From NCBI RefSeq assembly GCF_000423925.1, contig NZ_AUIX01000024.1, positions 1-64,000 on the forward strand: a stretch of 64,000 nucleotides of DNA, given 5' to 3'. The notes below the pieces were generated by a model, which was not told the DNA's origin, ran no database searches, and saw only the letters and a program-made list of their open reading frames with translations. Both the position numbers and the translations under genes were made by a program. Each line of letters opens with the position of its first letter. Position 1 is the first letter of the stretch. Shown in pieces: positions 8,737 to 17,435 of this stretch. The stretch comes from Butyrivibrio sp. VCD2006 (GTDB lineage: Bacteria; Bacillota; Clostridia; Lachnospirales; Lachnospiraceae).

Positions 8737-9942
8737 ATGGGAAAAACTGCTTGGACAAAAACTATGGATAAAGCCGGGGAAAGGACTGATATTTTATGGA
8801 TGGTCCTCTTCCTTATAGTGTTTATTAATGGCTTTGAGGCAGGCGGATATCAGGCCAGTCTCTGGCACATCGGCCAGTATTATGATCTGTCAGTCACGTC
8901 TATGGGACTGTTTGCATCGGTTGAGCTGTTCGCAACGATGCTGGCACCGCTGATTTTAGGAAGCTGGGCCGACCGCACAAGTAAAACCAAGAGCATCATG
9001 ATTCTTCTTGGATTGCAGTTTGCGGCAGCAACCATTATTCTTCTCACAAATGCGGACATTATTTTCGTAACGGGTGTTTTCTTTTTAGGCCTTACTACAA
9101 GCGCACTTCAGTTCATTTCAATCGCAACGCTTGCTGACTCATACCCCGTAAGTGGCAGTCGGAAAATCGGATACATAACATCTATGTATGCGCTGGGAGC
9201 CCTGGTTGCACCGCTCATAGTCAGCTTCTATCTTGCAAACGGCTTGTCATGGCGCACCTTGTTCGCTCTTCTTGCCACAGGAAGTGTCATTTCTTTTGCA
9301 GGAATAACAAGATCCGGCGATAAAATGCGTGAAATCATCGTTGGCGATGGCCCGAATGACGGAAAAGCCGGCTCCAAGAAGGATTTCGTACTGATAGGTA
9401 TTCTGTTTCTATGCGTTATCATGTGTATCTACGTGGGTTTTGAAAATGGATTTACGTTTTTCGTGGACACCCTTTTTAAGGATGAACTTGGTTCAGAACT
9501 CGGAAAATATGCACTTTCCCTGTACTGGGCTGTCATGATTCCGGCCAGAGTATTTTCGGGCTATTTCTCAAAAAAGGCCAAAACCATACTGATAACAGCG
9601 ATTGTATCAATTCCGGTTATCACTGTAATTTTGGCCCATACAAACAGCAGCATTCTTGTTTTGCTGCTCTGCATTCCCCTTGGACTGGCAAGCGGAGCTA
9701 TCTACCCCTGCGTCCTTAACACCATGATTCCTCTTGCAGGAAGAAAAACCGCTACGGCAACGGGCATGATCACTACTGCAACCGGTGTTGGAGGCGTGAT
9801 TTTTACAGCCCTTACCGGATTCCTTGGTGATAATTTCGGACTTAATGTGGCGATGGAGATTGTGGCCGGATTCTTTGTAATCTCGCTGTTTTGTGCTATA
9901 GGGGCATATAAAATCAGAGAAAAAACTACTTTATCTTCTTAA
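8737..9942 (+). CDS. MFS family transporter
   Basis: A 401-residue protein with about twelve membrane segments. The first-half loop SWADRTSKTKSIMILLG matches the MFS GX3DRXGRR-type motif A in relaxed form, and the second half has GATYPCVLN-like GAIYPCVLNTMIPLAG. The substrate is unknown; sugar or drug export are both possible. The ATG at 8737 has AGAGGAGG nine bases upstream, whereas the ATG at 8686 has no such site. Its last 17 bases overlap the convergent MATE gene. Confidence 0.85.
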   Translation: MGKTAWTKTMDKAGERTDILWMVLFLIVFINGFEAGGYQASLWHIGQYYDLSVTSMGLFASVELFATMLAPLILGSWADRTSKTKSIMILLGLQFAAATIILLTNADIIFVTGVFFLGLTTSALQFISIATLADSYPVSGSRKIGYITSMYALGALVAPLIVSFYLANGLSWRTLFALLATGSVISFAGITRSGDKMREIIVGDGPNDGKAGSKKDFVLIGILFLCVIMCIYVGFENGFTFFVDTLFKDELGSELGKYALSLYWAVMIPARVFSGYFSKKAKTILITAIVSIPVITVILAHTNSSILVLLLCIPLGLASGAIYPCVLNTMIPLAGRKTATATGMITTATGVGGVIFTALTGFLGDNFGLNVAMEIVAGFFVISLFCAIGAYKIREKTTLSS

Positions 9943-11275
9943 TCCACTTCCCGCTTCTAAGACGGATCACACAGACGATGCACTTAATAAACTGGTCAAT
10001 TCTGAGCATTATGTAAATCCAGAATCCGGGCCATTTGAAGACAAGACCTGCGAGAGCACCCAGAGGAATACTGCATATCCACAGGAATATGATGTCTGCC
10101 ACCATCAGGAATCTGGTGTCACCGCCGCCGCGAAGAGTTCCCTTTGTAAGAATACTGTTTGCCGCCTGGAACCAGATTACTACGGCAACAGCATGCATAA
10201 GATCCTTAGCAAGTACTGCTGTCTCAGGCTCTATCTTGTAGGCTCCTACAATAACATCCGATATCGCCAGGATCAAAACACAGCCGATTCCACCAATAAT
10301 AAAGCCAAGTGCGGCAAAGGTATAGCCCTGATTCTGGGCCTTTTCCACTTCGCCCTTTCCAAGGGTAATACCTGTGATGGTGCAGCTTGCCTGGCAGATA
10401 CCCTGGATAACTACTGTTGCAAGAGACATTACCACGGTTGTGATTGAGTTGGCTGCTACAAAGCTTGCGCCGATATGTCCCATTACTATTGCTACTGCGC
10501 TGTTTCCAAGTCCCAGCAGCGTGTCGGAAATGAGAACAGGGATAGAAATCCTTATATACTCGGGAATAAGATCCTTAACAGAGATCGTGATATCCTTAAG
10601 GCGAAGGCCGATATTTGTATCAACAAAGAACAAAAAGCCCACGATAATAGTGAATTCCACTACTCTCGCTATAAGAGTTCCAAGAGCCGCTCCATTTACG
10701 CCCATGGCCGGAGCACCTAATTTTCCAAAGATGAATACCCAGTTAAAGAAGATATTTATGAAGAACGAACAGCAGCTTGAAACAAGCGGAATGTTCGCTT
10801 TTCCTACGCTGCGAAGCATAAGACTTGAAGTCACTGCAAAGCCGTTCAAATAATAACAGGGAATTGAAATCAGAAGATAGCCTGTACCCTGGCGGATAAC
10901 CTCCTCTTCTGATGTGAACATGCTCATGATTCCTGCGGGGAAAAGAGCAGTTGCCACTGAAAAGCCGGTTGCAACTATGAGGAGAAGCCTCATCATGATG
11001 ATTACTGACTTTTTCATGCTGAGTCTGTCCTTCATACCAAAAAAGCGGCTTACGAGGACGCTGGCACCCATACCAAGACCCATGCACATTATCTGGAATA
11101 TTGTGATGAAATTGTTGGCAAGAGTTGCTCCGCTCATGGGAGCCTCGCCAAGCTGCCCCAGCATTATGTTGTCAGCCATGTTCACACCGACGGTGATCAG
11201 CTGCTGAAGCGCTATCGGGAGCGCAAATGCCACGAGCATTTTGTAGAATTGTTTGTCTTTTACAAAGAGTTTCAT
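9926..11275 (-). CDS. MATE family multidrug/cation antiporter
   Basis: The 449-residue protein has twelve hydrophobic segments and the MATE pattern of two similar halves: FALPIALQQLITVGVNMADNI and VLVSRFFGMKD in the first half, ISIPVLISDTLLGLGNSAVAI and ASCTITGITLGKGE in the second. It would export cationic compounds with sodium or protons; the substrate cannot be read. The 3' end overlaps the MFS gene from the other strand by 17 bases. AGGAAG lies eleven bases before the ATG. An AEC-type transporter gene ends about 54 bases upstream, so the two may be cotranscribed. Confidence 0.92.
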   Translation of the reverse strand: MKLFVKDKQFYKMLVAFALPIALQQLITVGVNMADNIMLGQLGEAPMSGATLANNFITIFQIMCMGLGMGASVLVSRFFGMKDRLSMKKSVIIMMRLLLIVATGFSVATALFPAGIMSMFTSEEEVIRQGTGYLLISIPCYYLNGFAVTSSLMLRSVGKANIPLVSSCCSFFINIFFNWVFIFGKLGAPAMGVNGAALGTLIARVVEFTIIVGFLFFVDTNIGLRLKDITISVKDLIPEYIRISIPVLISDTLLGLGNSAVAIVMGHIGASFVAANSITTVVMSLATVVIQGICQASCTITGITLGKGEVEKAQNQGYTFAALGFIIGGIGCVLILAISDVIVGAYKIEPETAVLAKDLMHAVAVVIWFQAANSILTKGTLRGGGDTRFLMVADIIFLWICSIPLGALAGLVFKWPGFWIYIMLRIDQFIKCIVCVIRLRSGKWIKKIK

Positions 11276-11329
11276 GTGTTACGCTACTTCCTGTTTCTAT
11301 ATAGTAATAGCAAATGTCAAAGGCGCTTA

Positions 11330-12262
11330 CTACAGTAAGCTCTGAACATAGAGATTGCACAAAGGAATTGTGATTACTGACAAAAGCGTTGTAAGCGCAA
11401 CTCCCATGGACGCTGTCTCCTTATCCCCATCGTAGGCCTCTGCGAACATGGCAGTCATGCTGCCTACCGGCGTTGCGACCATGATGAAGCAGACTCCCAG
11501 GAGAATCGGATCTGTTATGAAGAAATGCAGTACAAGAATTGAGATCAGAGGGATTATGATCAGCTTTATCAGTGAAAATACCATAAGTCTCTTATCTGAA
11601 AATAGCTTCCCAAGCTTCATGCCGCTTAGTGAATAACCAATAACCATCATACTTAGCGGAACAGTGAGGCCTGCTATTGTATCTACAACACTCTCAATTG
11701 AAGAAGGCACGCGTATTTTCAGGATAAATAGCAGAACTGATAAAAATACCGCAATAACACCGACATTAAATATCTTGGACCACTGGAACTTCACATTCTC
11801 CTTACCAGCGCCGCTGCTCTTTTGCATAACGCTTACACCGTAGGTGTAAATGAGCAGATTGTACGGGAACTGGAACATGGCAGCATACATAAGACCTGTC
11901 TCACCGTAGGATGCCAGGACAATGGGGAAGCCCATGAATCCGATGTTTGAAAATATCGTCATAATGCGATAGGTTCCTACATGCTCCTCTTCTACTTTCA
12001 GAAGCTTTGGCAGTAAAATCGCAAGAAATATCAGCCATGCATAGATAACAACCGTTACTGCTATGTTGGCAACGAGCATATTTGGAGCGATGGTCTCCTC
12101 CTGATTGATACCGGCTGAGAGAATGAATGCAGGGCTTGCAATGTTTACTACTATTGCGGACATGCCCTTGCTCACCGCATCATTCATGATTTTAGTTTTT
12201 CTACAGATAATCCCGACACCCATAAGGATAAAAAGGATTATCATCTGTTTTAGCATAACCAT
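11330..12262 (-). CDS. AEC (auxin efflux carrier) family transporter
   Basis: The 310-residue protein has about ten membrane helices. ILMGVGIICRKTKIMNDAVS at the N-terminus and PVGSMTAMFAEAYDGDKE near the C-terminus are typical of bacterial AEC proteins, which carry organic acids such as malate; this one's substrate is not known. The ATG at 12262 is nine bases behind AAGGA. The upstream ATG at 12292 lacks a site. It lies directly upstream of the MATE gene on the same strand. Confidence 0.88.
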   Translation of the reverse strand: MVMLKQMIILFILMGVGIICRKTKIMNDAVSKGMSAIVVNIASPAFILSAGINQEETIAPNMLVANIAVTVVIYAWLIFLAILLPKLLKVEEEHVGTYRIMTIFSNIGFMGFPIVLASYGETGLMYAAMFQFPYNLLIYTYGVSVMQKSSGAGKENVKFQWSKIFNVGVIAVFLSVLLFILKIRVPSSIESVVDTIAGLTVPLSMMVIGYSLSGMKLGKLFSDKRLMVFSLIKLIIIPLISILVLHFFITDPILLGVCFIMVATPVGSMTAMFAEAYDGDKETASMGVALTTLLSVITIPLCNLYVQSLL

Positions 12263-12342
12263 TTTTTTATTTCCTTCTGTTAAATGCAACAAATCCTATT
12301 GTAGCAGAAATCTGTCGCTTGGACTTACTCATTTTTTGCGAT

Positions 12343-12377
12343 AAAAAAACATCGGAACTAATTTCTTAATTCCGATG
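12343..12377 (-). terminator. Terminator of the PspC gene
   Basis: CATCGGAA (12350-12357) and TTCCGATG (12370-12377) form an 8-bp stem. Read on the minus strand it is followed by seven Ts (12343-12349). Confidence 0.85.
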
Positions 12378-12394
12378 CCAGGAGTGGTTATGTA

Positions 12395-12415
12395 GGGGGA
12401 CGGTATTTATCCCCC
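12395..12415. repeat. GGGAC-type hairpin
   Basis: GGGGGA (12395-12400) is followed by the nine-base loop CGGTATTTA and by TCCCCC (12410-12415), a perfect 6-bp stem. It belongs to the same short palindrome family as 4597-4644 and 58297-58320. Confidence 0.65.
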
Positions 12416-12437
12416 AGTGGGTGGATTAAATCTATAA

Positions 12438-12749
12438 TTATTTGTAGATTTCTTCTTTAACGCCGTTGTTTATTCTAAAGCCAACGGGCTCAGCGTTCAC
12501 ATAGTCTCTGTGCTCAATGTAGTTTGAGCCGTCATTGGAAGCATATGTGCCGCCTTCAATATAATCAGGTCTGCTATCCATGATAAATGCAAGAATGATA
12601 TATACTAAAATGCTGGTGCCCCATGCGAATGCGAGAATTCCCCAAATGAGTCTCACAATAAGGGGATCGATTCCGAAGTACTCAGCAACACCTCCGCATA
12701 CACCACATATCTTTCTGTTGTTTGATTTGAATAACTTTTTGCCTTTCAT
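12438..12749 (-). CDS. PspC domain protein
   Basis: The 103-residue product is a short PspC protein. Residues 4-60 contain KKLFKSNNRKICGVCGGVAEYFGIDPLIVRLIW, split by family convention into a basic lead, the CGVCGG turn and a hydrophobic helix that anchors it in the membrane. In other bacteria PspC proteins take part in envelope stress responses. The soluble C-terminal tail (about 60-103) is not recognised. AAGGAG lies before the ATG, and the gene stands alone with its own terminator. Confidence 0.88.
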   Translation of the reverse strand: MKGKKLFKSNNRKICGVCGGVAEYFGIDPLIVRLIWGILAFAWGTSILVYIILAFIMDSRPDYIEGGTYASNDGSNYIEHRDYVNAEPVGFRINNGVKEEIYK

Positions 12750-12887
12750 GACACTCTCCTTTTTTTCATACGCTTATCTGTGAAAAATGAAAACCAGAAA
12801 TATGTTTTCCTGTAGTTCTACTTTATATAACGATTCTAAATAGAAACTGTCTTCAAATAAATGATATTTATGGAAAAAAATATGCTT

Positions 12888-13562
12888 TTATTTTTCCGTT
12901 TTGGGCAAATGGTAATCATCCCTTAGCGAGCGGCTCTCTTTTTCAGGGTGTTCCTCATAGTATTTGCGTTTATCTTCATACATCACCTTATCCGCTTCGC
13001 GGAGAGCTTGATGAATATCAGTCTGCTTTTTAGCGATACTTCCGCCAAGAGCTAAGGATACACCTTCATAATTCTTGGAAACTTCCCTTGTTTCCTCGAT
13101 TTTTTTATCAACGATTTCCTTGGTAGCTCCGGGGATGATAATTGAGAACTCATCGCCTCCGGCGCGGTATATGTACTTCGGATCAAAGACCTCGGATAGC
13201 ACAAGAGCTGCTCTCTTAAGAAGAGCGTCACCGGCACTGTGCCCCTCTAAGTCGTTTATTGTCTTAGGGCCGTTGAGATCAGCGAAAACTATGCCTAAAG
13301 GCTCATCAACTATCGCTGCTCCCTGGGCATAGCGGTCCACCACATTATTCATTTCGTTGCGGTTTCTGACTCCTGTTAGCATATCATTTGAGCTGAGAAC
13401 ACGCAGTTTTTCCACAAGAAAATAGGTTGCGATCTCAGAGCTTAAGATGAATGTAGTACTCTCTAAAGCTTCTTTGATCATCGGAGCATCAGCGGGATCA
13501 AAATCCGTAACCCACCTTTCAAAGTTTTCTGTCCGACGCCAGCAGTATGCTGTTTCCGCCAT
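12888..13562 (-). CDS. N-terminally truncated GGDEF protein
   Basis: The frame encodes an intact-looking diguanylate cyclase domain (about residues 60-190): MLTGVRNRNEM, GIVFADLNGPKTIND with Pro where the family has Leu, and YRAGGDEFSIIIPG. The sensory N-terminus is cut short, leaving only about 50 residues that resemble the end of a sensor domain (ALESTTFILSSEIATYFLVEKLR). No ribosome binding site precedes the ATG, and the first 44 bases overlap the 3' end of the spermidine-synthase-like gene in another frame. I infer a deletion fused the two genes. Expression would rely on readthrough translation coupling, so it may be a pseudogene. Confidence 0.65.
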   Translation of the reverse strand: MAETAYCWRRTENFERWVTDFDPADAPMIKEALESTTFILSSEIATYFLVEKLRVLSSNDMLTGVRNRNEMNNVVDRYAQGAAIVDEPLGIVFADLNGPKTINDLEGHSAGDALLKRAALVLSEVFDPKYIYRAGGDEFSIIIPGATKEIVDKKIEETREVSKNYEGVSLALGGSIAKKQTDIHQALREADKVMYEDKRKYYEEHPEKESRSLRDDYHLPKTEK

Positions 13563-14265
13563 TTGCGCATCGGGTCAGGCTGGTATATCTGAATATTCCT
13601 TTTAAAAATGCTTCAGTTAAATATGTCTGCATCCGGACCTTGCCATCAGGATCGTTTATTACATTTATCGCAAGAATTCCATCCGGTGACATAATGGTTC
13701 TAACCATTTTTAGCATATCTTCAGTTATCAAAGCCCCAGCGATTTTGTCACCAACATATGCATCATATAGGACAAAATCGTAAAAAATCTTCTCCTTATC
13801 TGCAGCTCCCATATTCTGTTTCGCTGTATTTGATATGTATTTTTCTCCGGGCATACATTTGATGCTTAGTCTGTCGTTTTCCGAAATGCCAAAATATTTC
13901 TTTGCTATGTCAATGCATCTATAGTCCATTTCAACCGCAGTCATGGTGTTTGACCTGTTGATTCCAAGGAATATATCTGTAAAAACCAGGCCGCCACCGC
14001 CAATCATAAGGCCGTGATTTAATCCGTCATATTTTCTGCAGATATCCTTAAGCATCACCATGTATTTAAATAGCGGGTGTTTTCGTTTTTGTTTATCCAG
14101 GTATACGCCTGATTCTCTGGTTCTTCCATGGTAAAAGATCCTAACAGGTTCACCATTTTCAATTCTGTCGACTACTGAGAGATTTCTGTCTTCGCTTACA
14201 TATACAGTTTTCGGAAATATGTATAATCTCAGTAGTTGAAGTGCAGTCAAAACAACCCCCGTCAA
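13519..14265 (-). CDS. Spermidine-synthase-like methyltransferase-fold protein
   Basis: The 249-residue frame has a Rossmann methyltransferase fold of the spermidine synthase group: HGLMIGGGGLVFTDIFLG as the nucleotide-binding loop, TAVEMDY with the acidic residue after beta-2, and YDFVLYDAYVGDKIAGALIT with the acidic catalytic-site region. True polyamine activity is not assured, since many such proteins are unassigned. The likely start is a TTG (14265, or 14250 behind GGGGG). The C-terminus (CANGGNSILLASDRKL) looks complete and runs into the truncated GGDEF gene. Confidence 0.65.
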   Translation of the reverse strand: MTGVVLTALQLLRLYIFPKTVYVSEDRNLSVVDRIENGEPVRIFYHGRTRESGVYLDKQKRKHPLFKYMVMLKDICRKYDGLNHGLMIGGGGLVFTDIFLGINRSNTMTAVEMDYRCIDIAKKYFGISENDRLSIKCMPGEKYISNTAKQNMGAADKEKIFYDFVLYDAYVGDKIAGALITEDMLKMVRTIMSPDGILAINVINDPDGKVRMQTYLTEAFLKGIFRYTSLTRCANGGNSILLASDRKL

Positions 14266-14343
14266 GACCTGACAAAATCCCTCAGGTTTATTTATCCAAA
14301 ATCAAGTGTATATAATATAATTATATACGTTTTAAAAGTAAAA

Positions 14344-14378
14344 CAATACCTCGAAAATGCACTATTTTCGGGGTATTG
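14344..14378 (-). terminator. Terminator of the DUF4342 gene
   Basis: CAATACC-T-CGAAAAT pairs with ATTTTCG-G-GGTATTG around a short loop. On the minus strand a T-rich tail follows (TTGTTTTACTTTT). Confidence 0.8.
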
Positions 14379-14399
14379 CAACGTATACATATTGAATTT

Positions 14400-14789
14400 T
14401 TATTTAACTTCGTCTGAAGAACCATCCTTTTTTACAACGATGAGCTTGCAACCAAGTCCAAATGCTGCAACGGATCCTGCGATGAGCGCCCACGGTGCTG
14501 CTGCAAGTCCGAGGATTCCGCCAACGATTCCGATGTTTACGGGAACGCTGAGAACAATTTCTTCATCCTTCTTGATCTGGATTCTGTCGACATTTCCTTC
14601 CTCAACAATCTTCTTAAGTCTATCGATGAGGTTCTTAACATCTTCGCCGATATCCTTTGTCTCAGGACGGATGAGCTTAACAGCCTCATCAACGTCGCCG
14701 TTTGTCTGCTCAAGGGCTTCCTTAGCTGCCTTGTACTCAACGCCTGTAAGCTCCATTACCTTTTCAATAGCTTCGAGTGTGATGTTCAT
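14400..14789 (-). CDS. UBA/TS-N-like domain plus DUF4342 protein
   Basis: The 129-residue protein starts with a three-helix UBA-like domain, as found in elongation factor Ts (IEKVMELTGVEYKAAKEALE, then NGDVDEAVKLI). Residues about 45-125 match DUF4342: NVDRIQIKKDEEIVLSVPV, then a hydrophobic GIVGGILGLAAAPWALIAG segment that may enter the membrane. The function is unknown. AGGAGGAATTATT gives a very good ribosome binding site, and the gene has its own terminator. Confidence 0.85.
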   Translation of the reverse strand: MNITLEAIEKVMELTGVEYKAAKEALEQTNGDVDEAVKLIRPETKDIGEDVKNLIDRLKKIVEEGNVDRIQIKKDEEIVLSVPVNIGIVGGILGLAAAPWALIAGSVAAFGLGCKLIVVKKDGSSDEVK

Positions 14790-14962
14790 AATAATTCCTC
14801 CTTGTATGTGTGTTAACGAGTTTTGTTTGTGTTTGTGTTTCAGCTTATGACCACATTGTAATCCATATCGTCTAGCTGTTATATATCATATAGAGCAAAA
14901 AAACTGTCTGTAATTCTCTGGATTTGTGGGTTGACGGATTGCAATTCATTTTAAGAGCCTTT

Positions 14963-15538
14963 CTACCGGCGGAAGGTTATGGTGCCGTCATCCTTCATTT
15001 CGTCAATGATTGCAAGGGAAGTGACATCGTAACCCATCTGTCTGATATCATCTCCGCCCTTCTGGAAGCCCTTTTCTATGCAGATTCCGATACCTGCTAT
15101 ATTGGCACCCGCCTGATCGCAGATCTCGATAAGCCCCTTCATGGCATTACCAATAGCGATAAAATCATCAACGATGAGAACTGTATCGTCTTTTCCCAGA
15201 TACCGCATGGATACAGTGGCGTCATACTCTTTGCCATAGGTATAGGAGCTTATTCTTGAGACATATACATCGTTTCCGATGTTGAGGCTCTTACTCTTTT
15301 TGGCAAAAAGTACAGGGACATTGAAGTGCTTTGCTACGGAGCAGGCTACCGCAATTCCGGAGGCTTCGATCGTGAGAATTTTAGTAATGTTCTTATCTTT
15401 GTACTTCTCATAAAAAGCTTCTCCGATTACATCAAGAAGACTTACATCTATCTGATGGTTAAGAAAACTGTCGACCTTTAATACATTTCCGGGGTATACT
15501 CTACCTTCTTCGAGTATTTTTTCTTCTAAAATCTTCAT
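14963..15538 (-). CDS. xpt: Xanthine phosphoribosyltransferase
   Basis: The 191-residue enzyme converts xanthine and PRPP to XMP in purine salvage. The PRPP-binding motif is VLIVDDFIAIGNAM at about 125-138, and the N-terminal VDSFLNHQIDV is the family's purine-binding signature. The ATG at 15538 shares its A with the TGA of plsC (TGATG) and has GGAGG in plsC's last codons, which implies translational coupling. As the last gene of the operon it has no purine riboswitch in front, unlike many xpt genes. Confidence 0.94.
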   Translation of the reverse strand: MKILEEKILEEGRVYPGNVLKVDSFLNHQIDVSLLDVIGEAFYEKYKDKNITKILTIEASGIAVACSVAKHFNVPVLFAKKSKSLNIGNDVYVSRISSYTYGKEYDATVSMRYLGKDDTVLIVDDFIAIGNAMKGLIEICDQAGANIAGIGICIEKGFQKGGDDIRQMGYDVTSLAIIDEMKDDGTITFRR

Positions 15539-16260
15539 CACTTACCTCCTGAAAGCGCTTTTGCAATGTCATCCTCAATTTTCTCCCGGACGAGAGTGGC
15601 TATCTGTCTGGTATTTAGTTCTTTATAATCCTCGTATTCTATAGGCTCAAGAAAATGAACCTTAGTTGTGACTTTTTTCAGGCTGCTGACCGAGAAGGGC
15701 TTATAGCTGTCGATGAGTGCCACAGGTACAATGGGACACTTGGCCCACTGTGCGGCCTTGAAAGCTCCCGGCATGAAGAGCTGCAGCGTGTTGCGATTAT
15801 CTGTGTATCCTCCCTCTGCAAAAAGAATGTATCGGCGGCCCTTTTTTACTTCTTCGGACATATATTTTATGGAGTATAGCTGCTGATTTATATCCTCCTT
15901 ATCCAGTCGGATTCCGTTAAGTAATCCGGTGAATTCATTTGTAAGGGCTCCCTTGGCTGTATTCTTATCTATGACAATTGAACAGGGCTCGTCCAGTGCA
16001 TTGATTATTCCCAAGGCATCATATTTTCCCTGATGATTGGGATACAGGATATATCCTCCTTCTGTGGGCAGATTTTCAATTCCGCGGTAGATTGTTTTGA
16101 TGCGAGCGTTGCGCATAACTGTTTTTACCATGTTACGGGCAACCCTGTAGCAATAGTATTCATCGTATTTGTCAGGATGGCGAAATAAATAGCGCGCCTT
16201 GACTATGTAGTAAATAATCAGCGGAAATGAAACAATTATTACAAAGTAATAGCGGAGCAT
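15538..16260 (-). CDS. plsC: 1-acyl-glycerol-3-phosphate acyltransferase
   Basis: The 240-residue membrane-associated enzyme acylates lysophosphatidic acid in phospholipid synthesis. It has an N-terminal membrane anchor (YYFVIIVSFPLIIYYIV), the catalytic NHQGKYDALG (HX4D) at about 75-84 and a FAEGGYTDN block that corresponds to the FPEGTRS motif, with Ala for Pro and GG for GT. The gene overlaps the fructosamine-kinase-like gene by 22 bases and xpt by one, forming a tight operon. AGAGGAAC lies before the ATG. Confidence 0.9.
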   Translation of the reverse strand: MLRYYFVIIVSFPLIIYYIVKARYLFRHPDKYDEYYCYRVARNMVKTVMRNARIKTIYRGIENLPTEGGYILYPNHQGKYDALGIINALDEPCSIVIDKNTAKGALTNEFTGLLNGIRLDKEDINQQLYSIKYMSEEVKKGRRYILFAEGGYTDNRNTLQLFMPGAFKAAQWAKCPIVPVALIDSYKPFSVSSLKKVTTKVHFLEPIEYEDYKELNTRQIATLVREKIEDDIAKALSGGK

Positions 16261-17300
16261 TGATGCGTTCCTCTTTCTGGTGTTTTCGCTATGGCGTAGT
16301 GTGTAATTGTCCTGGCAACTGCGGGTAGATAAGCGTAGCCGAAGATATTCAGGTGATTTGTAAGATGATACAGATTGTAAAGATCACGCCTGTTATCATA
16401 TCCCGGTATCTCACCCATTTCATCATAGTATGCCTCATAAAACCTTCGGTCAAAACCGCCAAAAAGCTCTGTCATAGCAATGTCTGCTTCATTGCAGCCC
16501 ACATAAACCGCGGGGTCTATGAGCATCGGCTGACCGTTCTCGTCCGATATAAAGTTGCCGGACCAGAGATCACCGTGAAGAAGTGAAGGTTTTTCAGGCT
16601 CAATTAAGTATTTATCCAGATTATCAACAAGGTAATTTGCTGCTTTAATCAGTCTTTCGTCGAAGTATTTTTCAGCAAGCTTAAATTGAGGCTTTAGGCG
16701 GCATTCCGAGAAAAACTCTATCCAACCGGTTTTTGTAGTATTCTGCTGCTTACCTGCCCCGATGTAGTTATTCGATTTAAAGCCATAAACGGGGGAATCC
16801 ACTTGAGATAGTGATTTTGTGGACGGATAAGTAACAAATGTGGTATCGGATTGAGGAGCTGGCACAGTGCCTGTAAATGAAGAGGTATCAGCCCTATGCA
16901 TGGCTGCAAGACCTCTGCCAAGATTTTCCCAGAAGTCTTTGCTTATTCCTCTTCTATCAATAAATTCCATCAAAAGGAATGAATATCCGGTTTCTTTATG
17001 GTCCTGACTCTTTGTCTGCGGCGCCGAAAAGATATTTGTTCCAAGAGCATAAACCATCGGAACTCTTAGTGAATTCGTGGATTTTATCGCAGAGAGCCCC
17101 TCAGCCTCCGCTCTGAAGGAGTCAGCATTAGAGATAGTGTTTTCTTTGATAAAAGCGGCTTTCCCGTTGGAAAGTCGGATGAGATAGGCATCATTGGCAT
17201 CACCGCCATGGATTCGCTGCCTGCTCTCAATACAGACTCCACGCCCAAAGGTAAGCTGTATCGCTTCTTTGAGCGAATTGCACACTGGTATATTGTTCAT
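16239..17300 (-). CDS. Fructosamine kinase family protein
   Basis: The 353-residue protein has a kinase fold related to aminoglycoside phosphotransferases. In the family it phosphorylates sugar adducts on amino groups so they fall off. Visible are the lysine in GKAAFIKEN, the family's NNYIGAGKQ stretch, the catalytic loop SLLHGDLWSGNFI and the metal-binding PMLIDPAVYVG. Residues between about 95 and 170 include an insert. The ATG at 17300 follows GAGGGG; the ATG at 17333 has no such site. First gene of the operon with plsC and xpt. Confidence 0.85.
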   Translation of the reverse strand: MNNIPVCNSLKEAIQLTFGRGVCIESRQRIHGGDANDAYLIRLSNGKAAFIKENTISNADSFRAEAEGLSAIKSTNSLRVPMVYALGTNIFSAPQTKSQDHKETGYSFLLMEFIDRRGISKDFWENLGRGLAAMHRADTSSFTGTVPAPQSDTTFVTYPSTKSLSQVDSPVYGFKSNNYIGAGKQQNTTKTGWIEFFSECRLKPQFKLAEKYFDERLIKAANYLVDNLDKYLIEPEKPSLLHGDLWSGNFISDENGQPMLIDPAVYVGCNEADIAMTELFGGFDRRFYEAYYDEMGEIPGYDNRRDLYNLYHLTNHLNIFGYAYLPAVARTITHYAIAKTPERGTHQCSAITL

Positions 17301-17435
17301 TTTCCCCTCACAAAAACTTTTGCTTATAAGCATTTTTCATGCTCACCATATACCCTAATTATACGGATTTTTTGCGAGAAATGGTACCATTTTATGCAAA
17401 GTTTCCATATGGTATACTAAGGAGAGGTATTTTTT

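Noticed and set aside
14236..14850. A 204-residue plus-strand Ser-rich membrane-like protein
   Set aside because: It overlaps the whole DUF4342 gene on the other strand, which has a strong ribosome site, a family match and a terminator.
15539..15560. Purine riboswitch in front of xpt
   Set aside because: The xpt start overlaps the plsC stop within an operon, which leaves no room for an aptamer.
17413..17418. TATACT as the -10 of helD
   Set aside because: It lies right against the AAGGAG ribosome site, so a transcript from it would lack that site. The true promoter must be upstream.
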